Source: Niastella sp. (GTDB taxonomy: Bacteria > Bacteroidota > Bacteroidia > Chitinophagales > Chitinophagaceae). Taken from it: 8,239 nucleotides of DNA. Made by a program: the position numbers and the translations under genes. The stretch covers positions 1 to 8,239 of the forward strand of contig JAJKIL010000195.1 of NCBI GenBank assembly GCA_021154515.1. The letters run 5' to 3'. Numbering within the stretch: position 1 is the first letter of the stretch; each line of letters starts with the position of its first letter. Shown in pieces: positions 1-6,281 of this stretch. Below the pieces are notes generated by a model that was not told the DNA's origin, made no database searches, and saw only the letters and a program-made list of their open reading frames with translations.

Positions 1-678
1 ACACTCGCAGGCGTGAACAGCTATTCGCTCCGCATTCGCGAAGGCGGTTCATATGGCGACATTTACGGCATCAAATTCCAACGTGCAGCCGATGGTTCTA
101 TCATTGTAGACGATAAAGGAAAACCACAGGCCGACAAATTCGGTTTCGTTGGCAATCCCAACCCCAATTTCCTCGCCGGCTGGAACAACTCAGTTGAATA
201 TAAGAACTTTGTTATATCGGCGCTTATCGATGGCCGCTTTGGAGGTAAGGTGATGAGCATTACCCAGGCGGTTCTGGATGAGTACGGTGTATCGAAAGCA
301 ACGGCGGATGCCCGTAACAACGGCGGCGTTCACATGCCCGCTACCATGCTGAATGGCAGCAAATGGAGTGGCGCCATACCTGCTGAAATCTTCTATACAA
401 CCGTAGGTGGCCGTGCAGGGATCTCTGAATATTACATGTACGATGCCACCAACATCAGATTGCGTGAACTATCAGTGGGTTACAAATTGCCCTCAAAGTC
501 AACAATTATAAAGGATATGCGCCTTTCACTGGTAGCACGCAATCTTTTCTTTATTAAAAAAGAAGCGCCCTACGATCCTGAGTTGAGCATGAGCACTGGT
601 AACGGGTTACAGGGCATCGATGTGTTCTCACTGCCTTCTACCCGCAGCATGGGTTTAAGCTTTAGATGTTCCTTTTAA
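1..678 (+). CDS. SusC/RagA-family TonB-linked outer membrane protein, C-terminal part
   Basis: This is the end of a SusC-type TonB-dependent transporter, a 22-stranded outer-membrane barrel that imports glycans or peptides together with a SusD lipoprotein. The frame is open from base 1 (TLAGVNSYSLRIREGG...), so the gene begins upstream; 225 residues are visible out of the roughly 1000 usual for the family. Family signs are the alternating strand pattern, the block NPNPNFLAGWNNSVEYKNF (about residues 55-73 of the visible part), YYMYDATNIRLRELSVGY, LSLVARNLFF, and a terminal aromatic residue (SFRCSF) as expected for a BAM-recognised barrel end. The susD-like gene follows after 17 bases, so the two are surely co-transcribed. 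The substrate cannot be read from this fragment: the plug domain and TonB box lie outside the window, and no glycosidase or peptidase gene is present nearby. Confidence 0.93.
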   Translation, partial: TLAGVNSYSLRIREGGSYGDIYGIKFQRAADGSIIVDDKGKPQADKFGFVGNPNPNFLAGWNNSVEYKNFVISALIDGRFGGKVMSITQAVLDEYGVSKATADARNNGGVHMPATMLNGSKWSGAIPAEIFYTTVGGRAGISEYYMYDATNIRLRELSVGYKLPSKSTIIKDMRLSLVARNLFFIKKEAPYDPELSMSTGNGLQGIDVFSLPSTRSMGLSFRCSF

Positions 679-695
679 TCAAAACACCAATTACA

Positions 696-2300
696 ATGAA
701 CAAGCATTCTAAATATATTCTTTCTATAGCAGCTGCTGCCAGTCTTGCGGTGAGCGGTTGTACTAAAAACTTCGAGGACTACAATAAGAATCCTTATGGC
801 GCCAGCAACGACGACCTGTTGCCCGATTACGGGTTGGTAGTAGGCCAGTTGAAGGAAGCGCAACACTCCATTTACGTGTATCAGCCGGCCTGGGTTACCC
901 AGTTGCAGCAAAACCTGATGGGTGATGTGTTCGGTGGTTATATGATGTCGCCTACCCCATTCCGTGGTAACAGCAACAACCTGAACTACGACCTGGTTGA
1001 TGGCTGGAACCTGTATGCGCTGAACCCGGCTTACAGCAGCGCCGAAGCCAGTGTAATGGCTCCGTTGGCGAATGTAGAACAGATCACCAAAGCAGCAGCA
1101 CCCGATCTGTACGCCATGGCCAAGATCCTGAAGGTGGAAGCCATGCACCGCGTAAGCGATATTTTCGGTCCCATCATGTACTCGAAATATAAAATGCGGG
1201 CGGAAGACGGCGGTTATGATTATGACTCCCAACAGGAGGCTTATACTAATTTCTTTAATGACCTGAACGAAGCCATTACCATATTGACCCCGCTTCGCAC
1301 CCAGAAGTCTACGCCCACTTTCACCAATGCCGACCTGGTTTACAAAGGTGATTATTCAAAATGGTTGCAGTTTGCCAACTCCCTGCGTTTGCGCCTGGCC
1401 CTGCGCATTGTGAAAGCCGATGCCGCCAAAGCAAAAACGGAAGGGGAAGCGGCGCTGGCCAATGCCGGTGGTTTGTTAAGCAAAGCCGACGATAATTTCA
1501 ATGTGAATATCGGCGCTACCGTTCACCCGTTGAACACCATCAGCGGCGCCTGGGGCGATATTCGGATGAGCGCACCCATGGAATCGATCCTGAATGGTTA
1601 CAAGGACCCACGCCTGCCCAAATATTTTTTGCCGGCCAGCGACAATGCCGTAAAAGGCCAGTATAAAGGTATCCGCAATGGTATCGACATTGACGCCAAA
1701 ACCCGTTACCAGGATTATTCCGCTCTGGTTGATCTGCCCAGTAAACTGCAATTGATGACCGCTGCCGAAGCCTTTTTCCTGAAAGCGGAGGCCGCCGCAC
1801 GCGGATGGGCAAACGCCGGCACCGCCAAAGACAATTATGAATCAGGCATAACCACTTCATTTGCTCAATATGGTTTAAGTGCCAACACATACATCAACGA
1901 TGCGGTGAGCACACCAGCAGAATATATAGATCCCAAATCCATTACACCTGGCCAGAACGATATCAAAACCGGCAGCCAATGGTTGAGCACCATTACCATT
2001 AAATGGGATGATGCCGATGGGTTTGAGAAAAAACTGGAAAGGATCATTACCCAGAAATGGATCTGCATGTTCCCCGATGGTCAGGAAGCGTGGAGCGAGT
2101 TCCGCAGAACGGGTTATCCCAAACTGTTCCCGGTAGTGATCAATAACAGCGCTGGTAAAATTTCCACTACGGTGTTTGTTCGCCGTATCAACATTCCACC
2201 CGATGAGTATTTGACCAATCCCAAAGGTGTTGAAAGAGCCATCAAAACACTGAAGGGACCAGACAATGGTGGAACGAGATTATGGTGGGATGTGCAGTAG
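696..2300 (+). CDS. SusD/RagB-family nutrient-binding outer membrane lipoprotein
   Basis: A complete 534-residue surface lipoprotein that caps the SusC channel and binds the substrate. The start at 696 is preferred over an in-frame ATG at 666 because it gives a clean lipoprotein signal: basic MNKHSK, a hydrophobic stretch, then lipobox VSGC with the acylated Cys at residue 22. The acidic stretch after the Cys (TKNFEDYNKN) fits surface export signals known in Bacteroidota. Downstream features are typical of the SusD-like_2 group: YQPAWVTQLQQNLMGDVF (about 66-83), helical TPR-like segments (AMAKILKVEAMHRVSDIFGPI, WLQFANSLRLRLALRI, AAEAFFLKAEAAARGW), and the C-terminal block ITQKWICMFPDGQEAWSEFRRTGYP. 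It lies 17 bases behind susC and is the last gene of that unit visible here. Substrate unknown; assignment to SusD-like_2 rather than classical SusD rests on recalled family patterns. Confidence 0.93.
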   Translation: MNKHSKYILSIAAAASLAVSGCTKNFEDYNKNPYGASNDDLLPDYGLVVGQLKEAQHSIYVYQPAWVTQLQQNLMGDVFGGYMMSPTPFRGNSNNLNYDLVDGWNLYALNPAYSSAEASVMAPLANVEQITKAAAPDLYAMAKILKVEAMHRVSDIFGPIMYSKYKMRAEDGGYDYDSQQEAYTNFFNDLNEAITILTPLRTQKSTPTFTNADLVYKGDYSKWLQFANSLRLRLALRIVKADAAKAKTEGEAALANAGGLLSKADDNFNVNIGATVHPLNTISGAWGDIRMSAPMESILNGYKDPRLPKYFLPASDNAVKGQYKGIRNGIDIDAKTRYQDYSALVDLPSKLQLMTAAEAFFLKAEAAARGWANAGTAKDNYESGITTSFAQYGLSANTYINDAVSTPAEYIDPKSITPGQNDIKTGSQWLSTITIKWDDADGFEKKLERIITQKWICMFPDGQEAWSEFRRTGYPKLFPVVINNSAGKISTTVFVRRINIPPDEYLTNPKGVERAIKTLKGPDNGGTRLWWDVQ

Positions 2301-2332
2301 AGTTGACCAGTTAACAAGTTGACGAGTTGACC
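2301..2332. repeat. Tandem octamer repeat, four units of AGTTRACN
   Basis: Four back-to-back octamers start on the base after the susD stop codon: AGTTGACC, AGTTAACA, AGTTGACG, AGTTGACC. Degenerate copies continue at about 2348-2385 (AGTTGATA, GATTGATA, AGTTGACG, AGTTAACA). The function is unknown; simple repeats of this kind are common between Chitinophagaceae genes (from memory). Confidence 0.75.
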
Positions 2333-2443
2333 AGGAAGAAAAAAGGAAGTTGATAGGATTGATAGAGTTGACGAAGTTAACAAGGAAAACCGCGACACGG
2401 CGGTAGTCAGCAATAGATGAGTGATAAAAAAATTATGAGGTTG

Positions 2444-2476
2444 CCCCCGGCCCCCTCCGGTGGAGGGGGCCGGGGG
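2444..2476. repeat. GC-rich perfect palindrome, REP-like, possible susD terminator
   Basis: A 15-bp perfect inverted repeat with a 3-base loop: the left arm 2444-2458 (CCCCCGGCCCCCTCC) pairs with 2462-2476 across GGT. The right side is followed by a short T-run (2487-2491) and the left side is preceded by A-rich sequence, so it could end transcription in either direction. The composition and compact shape resemble the dispersed intergenic palindromes seen in many Bacteroidota genomes. Whether it is a repeated element of this genome cannot be judged from one copy. Confidence 0.7.
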
Positions 2477-2631
2477 GAGGCCAAAGTTTTTAGAGATAGC
2501 AACACCCGGCGGTTGAGAACATTGCAACCTATCGATCGTCAAGGGTAAAGGACAGAAAGATCTTAAGGGGAGTTCTTTTATGTCCATCTGCAGATTTCTA
2601 TTGAACCTCCTGTCCACAACAACGGGAAGAA

Positions 2632-2723
2632 GCTTCTGTGAAAGCCGGGTGCAAAAGAATAAAAGGGTTTGAAGAAGGTCTCTCTTATTCGATGCTGATG
2701 TCTATCTCCGGCTTCCCCGAAGC
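2632..2723 (+). other. Candidate structured RNA element (nested helices around a hairpin)
   Basis: Three nested helices can be drawn on the + strand: 2632-2636 with 2719-2723 (GCTTC/GAAGC), 2642-2648 with 2708-2714 (AAGCCGG/CCGGCTT), and an inner hairpin 2657-2667 with 2680-2690 around the loop TTTGAAGAAGGT, with one A-C mismatch and one G-U pair. A related hairpin with the identical loop lies just downstream. An alternative local hairpin, 2711-2715 with 2719-2723, competes with the outer helices. No known RNA family is recognised; it may be an untranslated RNA or simply a decayed repeat. The sigma gene has its own promoter further down, so this is unlikely to be its leader. Confidence 0.4.
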
Positions 2724-2782
2724 AAAGAGTTAAAGGAGTAAAAGAGTTTGAAGAAGGTCTCTTTTACTCCTTTCTCTTTTTT
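2724..2782 (+). terminator. Terminator-like hairpin followed by a T-run
   Basis: Arms 2732-2746 (AAAGGAGTAAAAGAG) and 2759-2773 are perfectly complementary over 15 bp, with the 12-base loop TTTGAAGAAGGT. The helix continues as AAAGAG (2724-2729) with CTCTTT (2774-2779) past a 2-base bulge, and six T (2777-2782) close the element. The stem is AT-rich, unlike a classical GC-rich terminator, but the long helix and T-run on the + strand fit Rho-independent termination. It shares loop and stem layout with the hairpin at 2657-2690. Confidence 0.5.
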
Positions 2783-2881
2783 ATGACCTAAATAACCCCA
2801 ACACTTATTCAAAATAATTAATATAGAAAAATCTTTCTTGCAGATTTTGCAGTTTTCTGCTTCAAACACTACCGCGCAGGT

Positions 2882-2889
2882 TAATTTTG
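2882..2889 (+). promoter_or_regulatory. Putative -7 promoter element of the ECF sigma gene
   Basis: TAATTTTG matches the Bacteroidota -7 consensus TAnnTTTG exactly. It would start transcription near 2895, about 15 bases before the GTG start at 2911. No good TTTG -33 box is found at the expected distance of about 20 bases, so recognition may be weak or need an activator. Confidence 0.45.
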
Positions 2890-2910
2890 TCTTAACTTTC
2901 GGGTAAGAAC

Positions 2911-3486
2911 GTGCAACATTATCCTACGCATACAGACAATGAGTTACTGAGAATGCTTTCTCAAAACGATGAATTTGCCTTTGCCGAGATCTACAACCGG
3001 TATTGGAAGTTATTGTATTCTTCAGCCCACAATATACTACAGGTAAAGGAAGCCGCACAGGATGCCGTGCAGGAAGTTTTTATTTCATTATGGAAACGCC
3101 GCGCCGACATTCAGATAGATGCCTTACAACCGTATTTGCACCAGGCGGTCCGCTTCCAGGTTTTCAAAGCCATCCGGGCAGAAAAAACCGACCAGCAATT
3201 CTTTAACCGGCTGGCGATGATAACCCGTGATATTCTTTTTGAAGATCCCATGCTGTTTAAGGAACTGGAAACATTATACCAGCAATTGATACACGCCTTA
3301 CCGGCCGATGAACAGGAGATCTTCCGCCTGCACCGCGACAGCGGCCTCACCTATAAACAGATCGCCGAACAAAAAAACATTTCAGTAAAAACGGTGGAGA
3401 AGAAAATGAGCCGGTCGTTGAAGGAATTGCGATTTGGGTTGGATGATGCGTTGATGGTGATAACTACAATTTATTTGTTGAAATAG
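2911..3486 (+). CDS. ECF-type RNA polymerase sigma-70 factor (FecI-like, Bacteroidota type)
   Basis: A 191-residue extracytoplasmic-function sigma factor that directs RNA polymerase to alternative promoters. Region 2 lies at about residues 22-90 (FAFAEIYNRYW, then DAVQEVFISLWKRR at 51-64, the core-binding and -10 region). Region 4 lies at about 126-174 (LIHALPADEQEIFRLHRDSG, then helix-turn-helix LTYKQIAEQKNISVKTVEKKM). The start is GTG: an in-frame stop at 2893-2895 bars extension, and the first in-frame ATG (residue 15) would cut off the conserved TDNELLRML lead. No Shine-Dalgarno sequence is seen. The C-terminus is unusually hydrophobic (ALMVITTIYLLK). Such genes normally sit before a fecR-type anti-sigma gene and a susC/susD pair; here the next gene is an HD hydrolase and the susC/D pair lies upstream, so partner and regulon are unknown. 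Confidence 0.9.
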   Translation: MQHYPTHTDNELLRMLSQNDEFAFAEIYNRYWKLLYSSAHNILQVKEAAQDAVQEVFISLWKRRADIQIDALQPYLHQAVRFQVFKAIRAEKTDQQFFNRLAMITRDILFEDPMLFKELETLYQQLIHALPADEQEIFRLHRDSGLTYKQIAEQKNISVKTVEKKMSRSLKELRFGLDDALMVITTIYLLK

Positions 3487-3490
3487 CGGG

Positions 3491-3518
3491 GCAAAGGGCA
3501 GAAGGCAAAGGGCAAAAA
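3491..3518. repeat. Tandem heptamer repeat GCAAAGG/GCAGAAG
   Basis: Four consecutive heptamers begin four bases after the sigma gene stop: GCAAAGG, GCAGAAG, GCAAAGG, GCAAAAA. The unit differs from the octamers behind susD, yet the position (immediately after a stop codon) and period are similar. Function unknown. Confidence 0.65.
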
Positions 3519-3552
3519 GAAAACAGCCTTAAGCTATAAACATCCTTCCATA

Positions 3553-3603
3553 AAGAATTAAGAACATAGAACCAGGAACTTAATAACCAAGAACTAAATA
3601 ACT
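3553..3603. repeat. Degenerate tandem heptamers AAGAACN
   Basis: Successive units AAGAATT, AAGAACA, TAGAACC, AGGAACT, TAATAACC, AAGAACT and AAATAACT keep a 7-8 base period up to the promoter region of the HD hydrolase gene. The copies are more diverged than those of the other two repeat tracts. Function unknown. Confidence 0.55.
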
Positions 3604-3620
3604 TAAAAACTTTACTTCCG

Positions 3621-3628
3621 TACATTCG
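3621..3628 (+). promoter_or_regulatory. Possible -7 promoter element of the HD hydrolase gene
   Basis: TACATTCG differs from the Bacteroidota TAnnTTTG consensus at one base and ends four bases before the ATG at 3633, which would give a leaderless or nearly leaderless transcript. No -33 TTTG is visible at the right spacing, so the call is weak. Confidence 0.25.
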
Positions 3629-3632
3629 CTTC

Positions 3633-4286
3633 ATGAATAAAGAGGAGATCATTTCCAAAACTATCGATCACGTAAAACAAACCCTTGTCAACGCCGAAGG
3701 CGGGCACGACTGGTGGCATATTCACCGCGTATGGAAAACAGCCCGGCATATTGCCGCTGCTGAAAAAGCCGATGAACTGGTGGTAGCCCTGGGCGCCCTG
3801 CTGCATGATATTGCCGATTCAAAATTTCATAATGGCGATGAAACCATTGGCCCGCGCATGGCCAGGGAATGGTTGCAGTCGTTGCAGGTAGAGGAACCGG
3901 TTATTGAACATGTAGAAAACATTATTACGCATATTTCTTTCAAAGGCGGTAATCACCACCAACCCTTTAGATCAAAGGAGCTGGATATTGTGCAGGATGC
4001 CGACCGGCTCGACGCCATAGGCGCCATTGGTATTGCCCGGGCGTTTAGTTATGGCGGTTTTAAAAACCGGCTGCTCTACGATCCGGCTGTACCCACCAAC
4101 CTGAACATGAGCAAGGAAGAATATAAGAACAACAACGCGCCTACCATCAATCATTTTTATGAAAAGCTGTTATTGCTGAAGGATAGAATGAATACAGCCA
4201 CCGGAAAGGAATTAGCCTTGCAGCGTCATGCCTTTATGGAAAGCTATCTGAAACAGTTTTATGGGGAATGGGATGGGGAGCGCTAG
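3633..4286 (+). CDS. HD-domain phosphohydrolase, YpgQ/YedJ type
   Basis: A 217-residue metal-dependent HD-superfamily phosphohydrolase. Metal-ligand candidates in order: His29 in GGHDWWHIHRVWKTA, the HD pair His58-Asp59 in LLHDIADSKFH, and Asp124 in DADRLDAIGAIGIARAFSYGG. This arrangement, with the WHIxRVW and DADRLDAIGAIGI blocks, is that of the YpgQ/YedJ group. Bacillus subtilis YpgQ is reported to hydrolyse deoxynucleoside triphosphates to monophosphate and pyrophosphate; that activity is carried over here by family resemblance only. Length is normal for the group, with no signal peptide or membrane segment, so it is cytosolic. It seems to be transcribed alone: a tandem-repeat gap precedes it and the next gene converges on it, the two stop codons overlapping in CTAG at 4283-4286. 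A nucleotide-pool housekeeping role is the simplest guess. Confidence 0.88.
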   Translation: MNKEEIISKTIDHVKQTLVNAEGGHDWWHIHRVWKTARHIAAAEKADELVVALGALLHDIADSKFHNGDETIGPRMAREWLQSLQVEEPVIEHVENIITHISFKGGNHHQPFRSKELDIVQDADRLDAIGAIGIARAFSYGGFKNRLLYDPAVPTNLNMSKEEYKNNNAPTINHFYEKLLLLKDRMNTATGKELALQRHAFMESYLKQFYGEWDGER

Positions 4287-6046
4287 CCCTTTGCATCTGC
4301 CATTGCCAGGTTGCTTTGCGCATTTACTGATCTGAATTCGGCCTGATTGGAATTTTTTTCAATAATAAAATTCCCAAGAACCAGCACATCCAATCCCGTA
4401 GTGAAAAAACACCGGAGTGCATCATACGGTGATTCTACGATCGGTTCTCCCATTATATTAAAACTTGTGTTGAGCAGAACCGGAACTCCGCTCAGTTTTT
4501 CAAACTCTTTCAGCAGGGTATGAAACCTGCTGTTCGTTTCCTGATGAATGGTTTGCAAACGAGCCGTTCCGTCTACATGCGTAATGGCCGGAACAAGATC
4601 GCGTTTGCCAGGCAATACATTGCATACCTTCAGCATAAAAGGATCAGCCACATGCTGCTCAAAGTATTTTGGAACATCTTCTATCGGGCATGAGGGCGCA
4701 AAGGGGCGAAAAGCTTCCCGGTGTTTCACTTCTGCATTCACTTTATCTTTCATGTGTTTGAGCGTTGGATCGGCCAGGATACTGCGGTTGCCGAGCGACC
4801 GTGGTCCTATTTCCATACCTCCCTGGAACCACCCTACTATTTTTCCCTCATGTAAAATTTCAGCCGTCTTTTCTTCTATATTGCTATAATAAGTTGCGGA
4901 CAATTTGCAGGAACTGATAATCATTTCAATCTCCTTGTTACTGTAACTGCCGCCCACAAAAGGATCTTTATGAACAAAACCGCGCTTGCTTTTTAAGATA
5001 CAATTGTACAGGTAAAATGCAGCGCCAATCGCCGTTCCATTATCCCCTGCTGCCGGCATCAGGTAGATATCTTTAAACCCGCTTTCCCGAACAATTCGTC
5101 CATTGGCCACACTGTTGAGTGCAACGCCGCCGGAAATCACCAGGTAATCCTCTCCCGTAGTTGTATGAAGGCTGCGGGCAATTTTGAGCATACATTCTTC
5201 CAGATGAAGCTGAAAGGCAGCGGCAACATCCAGGTGATGCTGTTCGAATTTAGCTCGTTTGTCTTTACTGCGGGGCGTCCCGAAAACTTCAACGAATTTG
5301 GAACTGTACCGCACTGGAGAATAGGTTTGGTACTGGAAATAACTCAGGTCTACGCCTATAGAAAGATCATCGTTGATCCAAAACATCCGGGAGACTTTAT
5401 CATAATAATTTTGCGGGTTACCCAATGGCGCAAGCCCCATCGTTTTTCCCTCATCGTAATTAGGAATGAAACCGCAGAATTGGGTGGCTGCTTCATATAC
5501 TGCTCCCAGCGACATAGGAAAATAGTCCTGTCTGAAACAGGTATAACCGGTACCTTTTGCCTTGCCCATAAAGGTCGTGGCCCATTCACCTGAACCGTCT
5601 ACAGACAGCAACGCAGCGCTTTCGTAAGGTGAAATTAAAAAAGTACCTACTACGTGAGAGAGGTGATGAGGCACATAATGAACCGGCGGTTTATGACCTT
5701 CCCCGAAAAATGGGCGGTACCAATTGGAAAAACGCCTGCGTTTCCAAAACAAATTCATCATCATTTCCTCCCAAATGAATTTACGGCTTCGCCGCAGGTG
5801 CCTTAGGCCATACAACATCTTTTTTCCCAGGCTCAGGGTTGGGTCTACAGAGATAGCAATATAATCGATGTTGGCAGGTGTTAACCCAGCCACTTGCAGA
5901 CATTTATCAATGGCATGAATGGGAAACTCCGTGGCGTGCTTTTTCCTGGTGAGTCGTTCTTCCTCAATTGCAACAACAAGATGACCATCTGACACAATAC
6001 ATGCAGTGGAGTCATGATAATAAAAGTTGAGTCCAAGAATGTTCAT
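4283..6046 (-). CDS. O-carbamoyltransferase, NodU/CmcH/TobZ family
   Basis: A 587-residue enzyme of the family that activates carbamoyl phosphate with ATP to carbamoyl-adenylate and moves the carbamoyl group to a hydroxyl of a sugar, antibiotic or Nod factor. The N-terminal Kae1-like part shows NILGLNFYYHDSTACIV (2-18), IEEERLTRKKHATEFP (27-42), the metal-site block HHLSH (127-131), SVDGSGEW (148-155), NYDEGKTMGLAPLG (196-209), SGGVALNSVANGRI (305-318) and GDNGTAIGAA (334-343). The C-terminal YrdC-like part shows EIGPRSLGNRSIL (412-424), FRPFAPS (447-453), LLNTSFN (524-530) and GEPIVESPYDAL (533-544). All family landmarks are intact, so it should be active. The start at 6046 (MNILGLN) is preferred to an ATG at 6070, which would add eight residues before the first strand. 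No glycosyltransferase or biosynthetic cluster lies beside it, so the acceptor is unknown. Confidence 0.92.
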   Translation of the reverse strand: MNILGLNFYYHDSTACIVSDGHLVVAIEEERLTRKKHATEFPIHAIDKCLQVAGLTPANIDYIAISVDPTLSLGKKMLYGLRHLRRSRKFIWEEMMMNLFWKRRRFSNWYRPFFGEGHKPPVHYVPHHLSHVVGTFLISPYESAALLSVDGSGEWATTFMGKAKGTGYTCFRQDYFPMSLGAVYEAATQFCGFIPNYDEGKTMGLAPLGNPQNYYDKVSRMFWINDDLSIGVDLSYFQYQTYSPVRYSSKFVEVFGTPRSKDKRAKFEQHHLDVAAAFQLHLEECMLKIARSLHTTTGEDYLVISGGVALNSVANGRIVRESGFKDIYLMPAAGDNGTAIGAAFYLYNCILKSKRGFVHKDPFVGGSYSNKEIEMIISSCKLSATYYSNIEEKTAEILHEGKIVGWFQGGMEIGPRSLGNRSILADPTLKHMKDKVNAEVKHREAFRPFAPSCPIEDVPKYFEQHVADPFMLKVCNVLPGKRDLVPAITHVDGTARLQTIHQETNSRFHTLLKEFEKLSGVPVLLNTSFNIMGEPIVESPYDALRCFFTTGLDVLVLGNFIIEKNSNQAEFRSVNAQSNLAMADAKG

Positions 6047-6091
6047 AAACCTTATTTTTTGAAGATGCAAGATTCCTTTGCTATTATCTTT

Positions 6092-6114
6092 CCAGTATTA
6101 GCAATAAATACTGG
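6092..6114. repeat. 8-bp inverted repeat upstream of the carbamoyltransferase gene
   Basis: CCAGTATT (6092-6099) and AATACTGG (6107-6114) are perfectly complementary around a 7-base spacer, 46-68 bases upstream of the carbamoyltransferase start. It could be an operator for a dimeric regulator or a leader hairpin. No promoter matching TAnnTTTG was found on the minus strand nearby, so its position relative to transcription is unknown. Confidence 0.4.
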
Positions 6115-6281
6115 CGTAATAACATTAATACAGTTACTAAAGAAGGGAACAGATAACAATAAGAGGTTTGGTAATGTTAAGGCAACAGGAAGGATATTAA
6201 ATTAAGAAGGTAAATGTAAAATATAATATATACATTGAAAAATTTCCTGATAAAGGTCAGGTTAAACAGCCGCTGTTATGG

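Larger units (their letters stand above)
2301..2910. other. 610-base non-coding gap between susD and the sigma factor gene
   Basis: I see no credible gene on either strand here. The only long reading frame, antisense across 2114-2617, is rich in Pro, Leu and Ser, follows no family and runs through the repeats. The gap holds, in order: tandem octamers AGTTRACN right after the susD stop (2301-2332) with looser copies to about 2385; a GC-rich palindrome (2444-2476); a stretch with only a weak helix (GGACA at 2550-2554 with TGTCC at 2581-2585); a foldable segment (2632-2782) with two related hairpins; an AT-rich stretch; and the sigma gene promoter near 2882. Confidence 0.75.

Noticed and set aside
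666..695. Earlier ATG for the susD gene at 666
   Set aside because: It overlaps the susC end and would place MFLLIKTPIT before the signal peptide; the start at 696 gives a proper lipoprotein signal.
675..1232. Antisense open frame of 185 codons within susD
   Set aside because: It runs opposite a well-supported susD gene, shows no family pattern, and is explained by codon bias of the sense strand.
2114..2617. Antisense open frame of 167 codons spanning the susD end and the repeat gap
   Set aside because: Composition is low-complexity (Pro/Leu/Ser) and is produced by reading through the octamer repeats and the GC palindrome; no recognisable domain.
3491..3603. Possible CRISPR array in the repeat-rich gap
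   Set aside because: Units are 7-8 bases in direct tandem with no spacers and no cas genes; this is simple repeat sequence.
6047..6070. Earlier ATG for the carbamoyltransferase at 6070
   Set aside because: It adds MHLQKIRF before the conserved first strand NILGLN; family proteins begin at that strand.
6014..6205. Forward open frame of 63 codons upstream of the thioredoxin remnant
   Set aside because: It begins inside the carbamoyltransferase gene on the other strand, runs through AT-rich intergenic DNA, and has no family pattern.
6246..6277. Small inverted repeats CCTGA-N6-TCAGG and AACAG-N3-CTGTT downstream of the thioredoxin remnant
   Set aside because: Stems are only five to six base pairs and lack a T-run on the relevant strand, so a terminator call is not supported.
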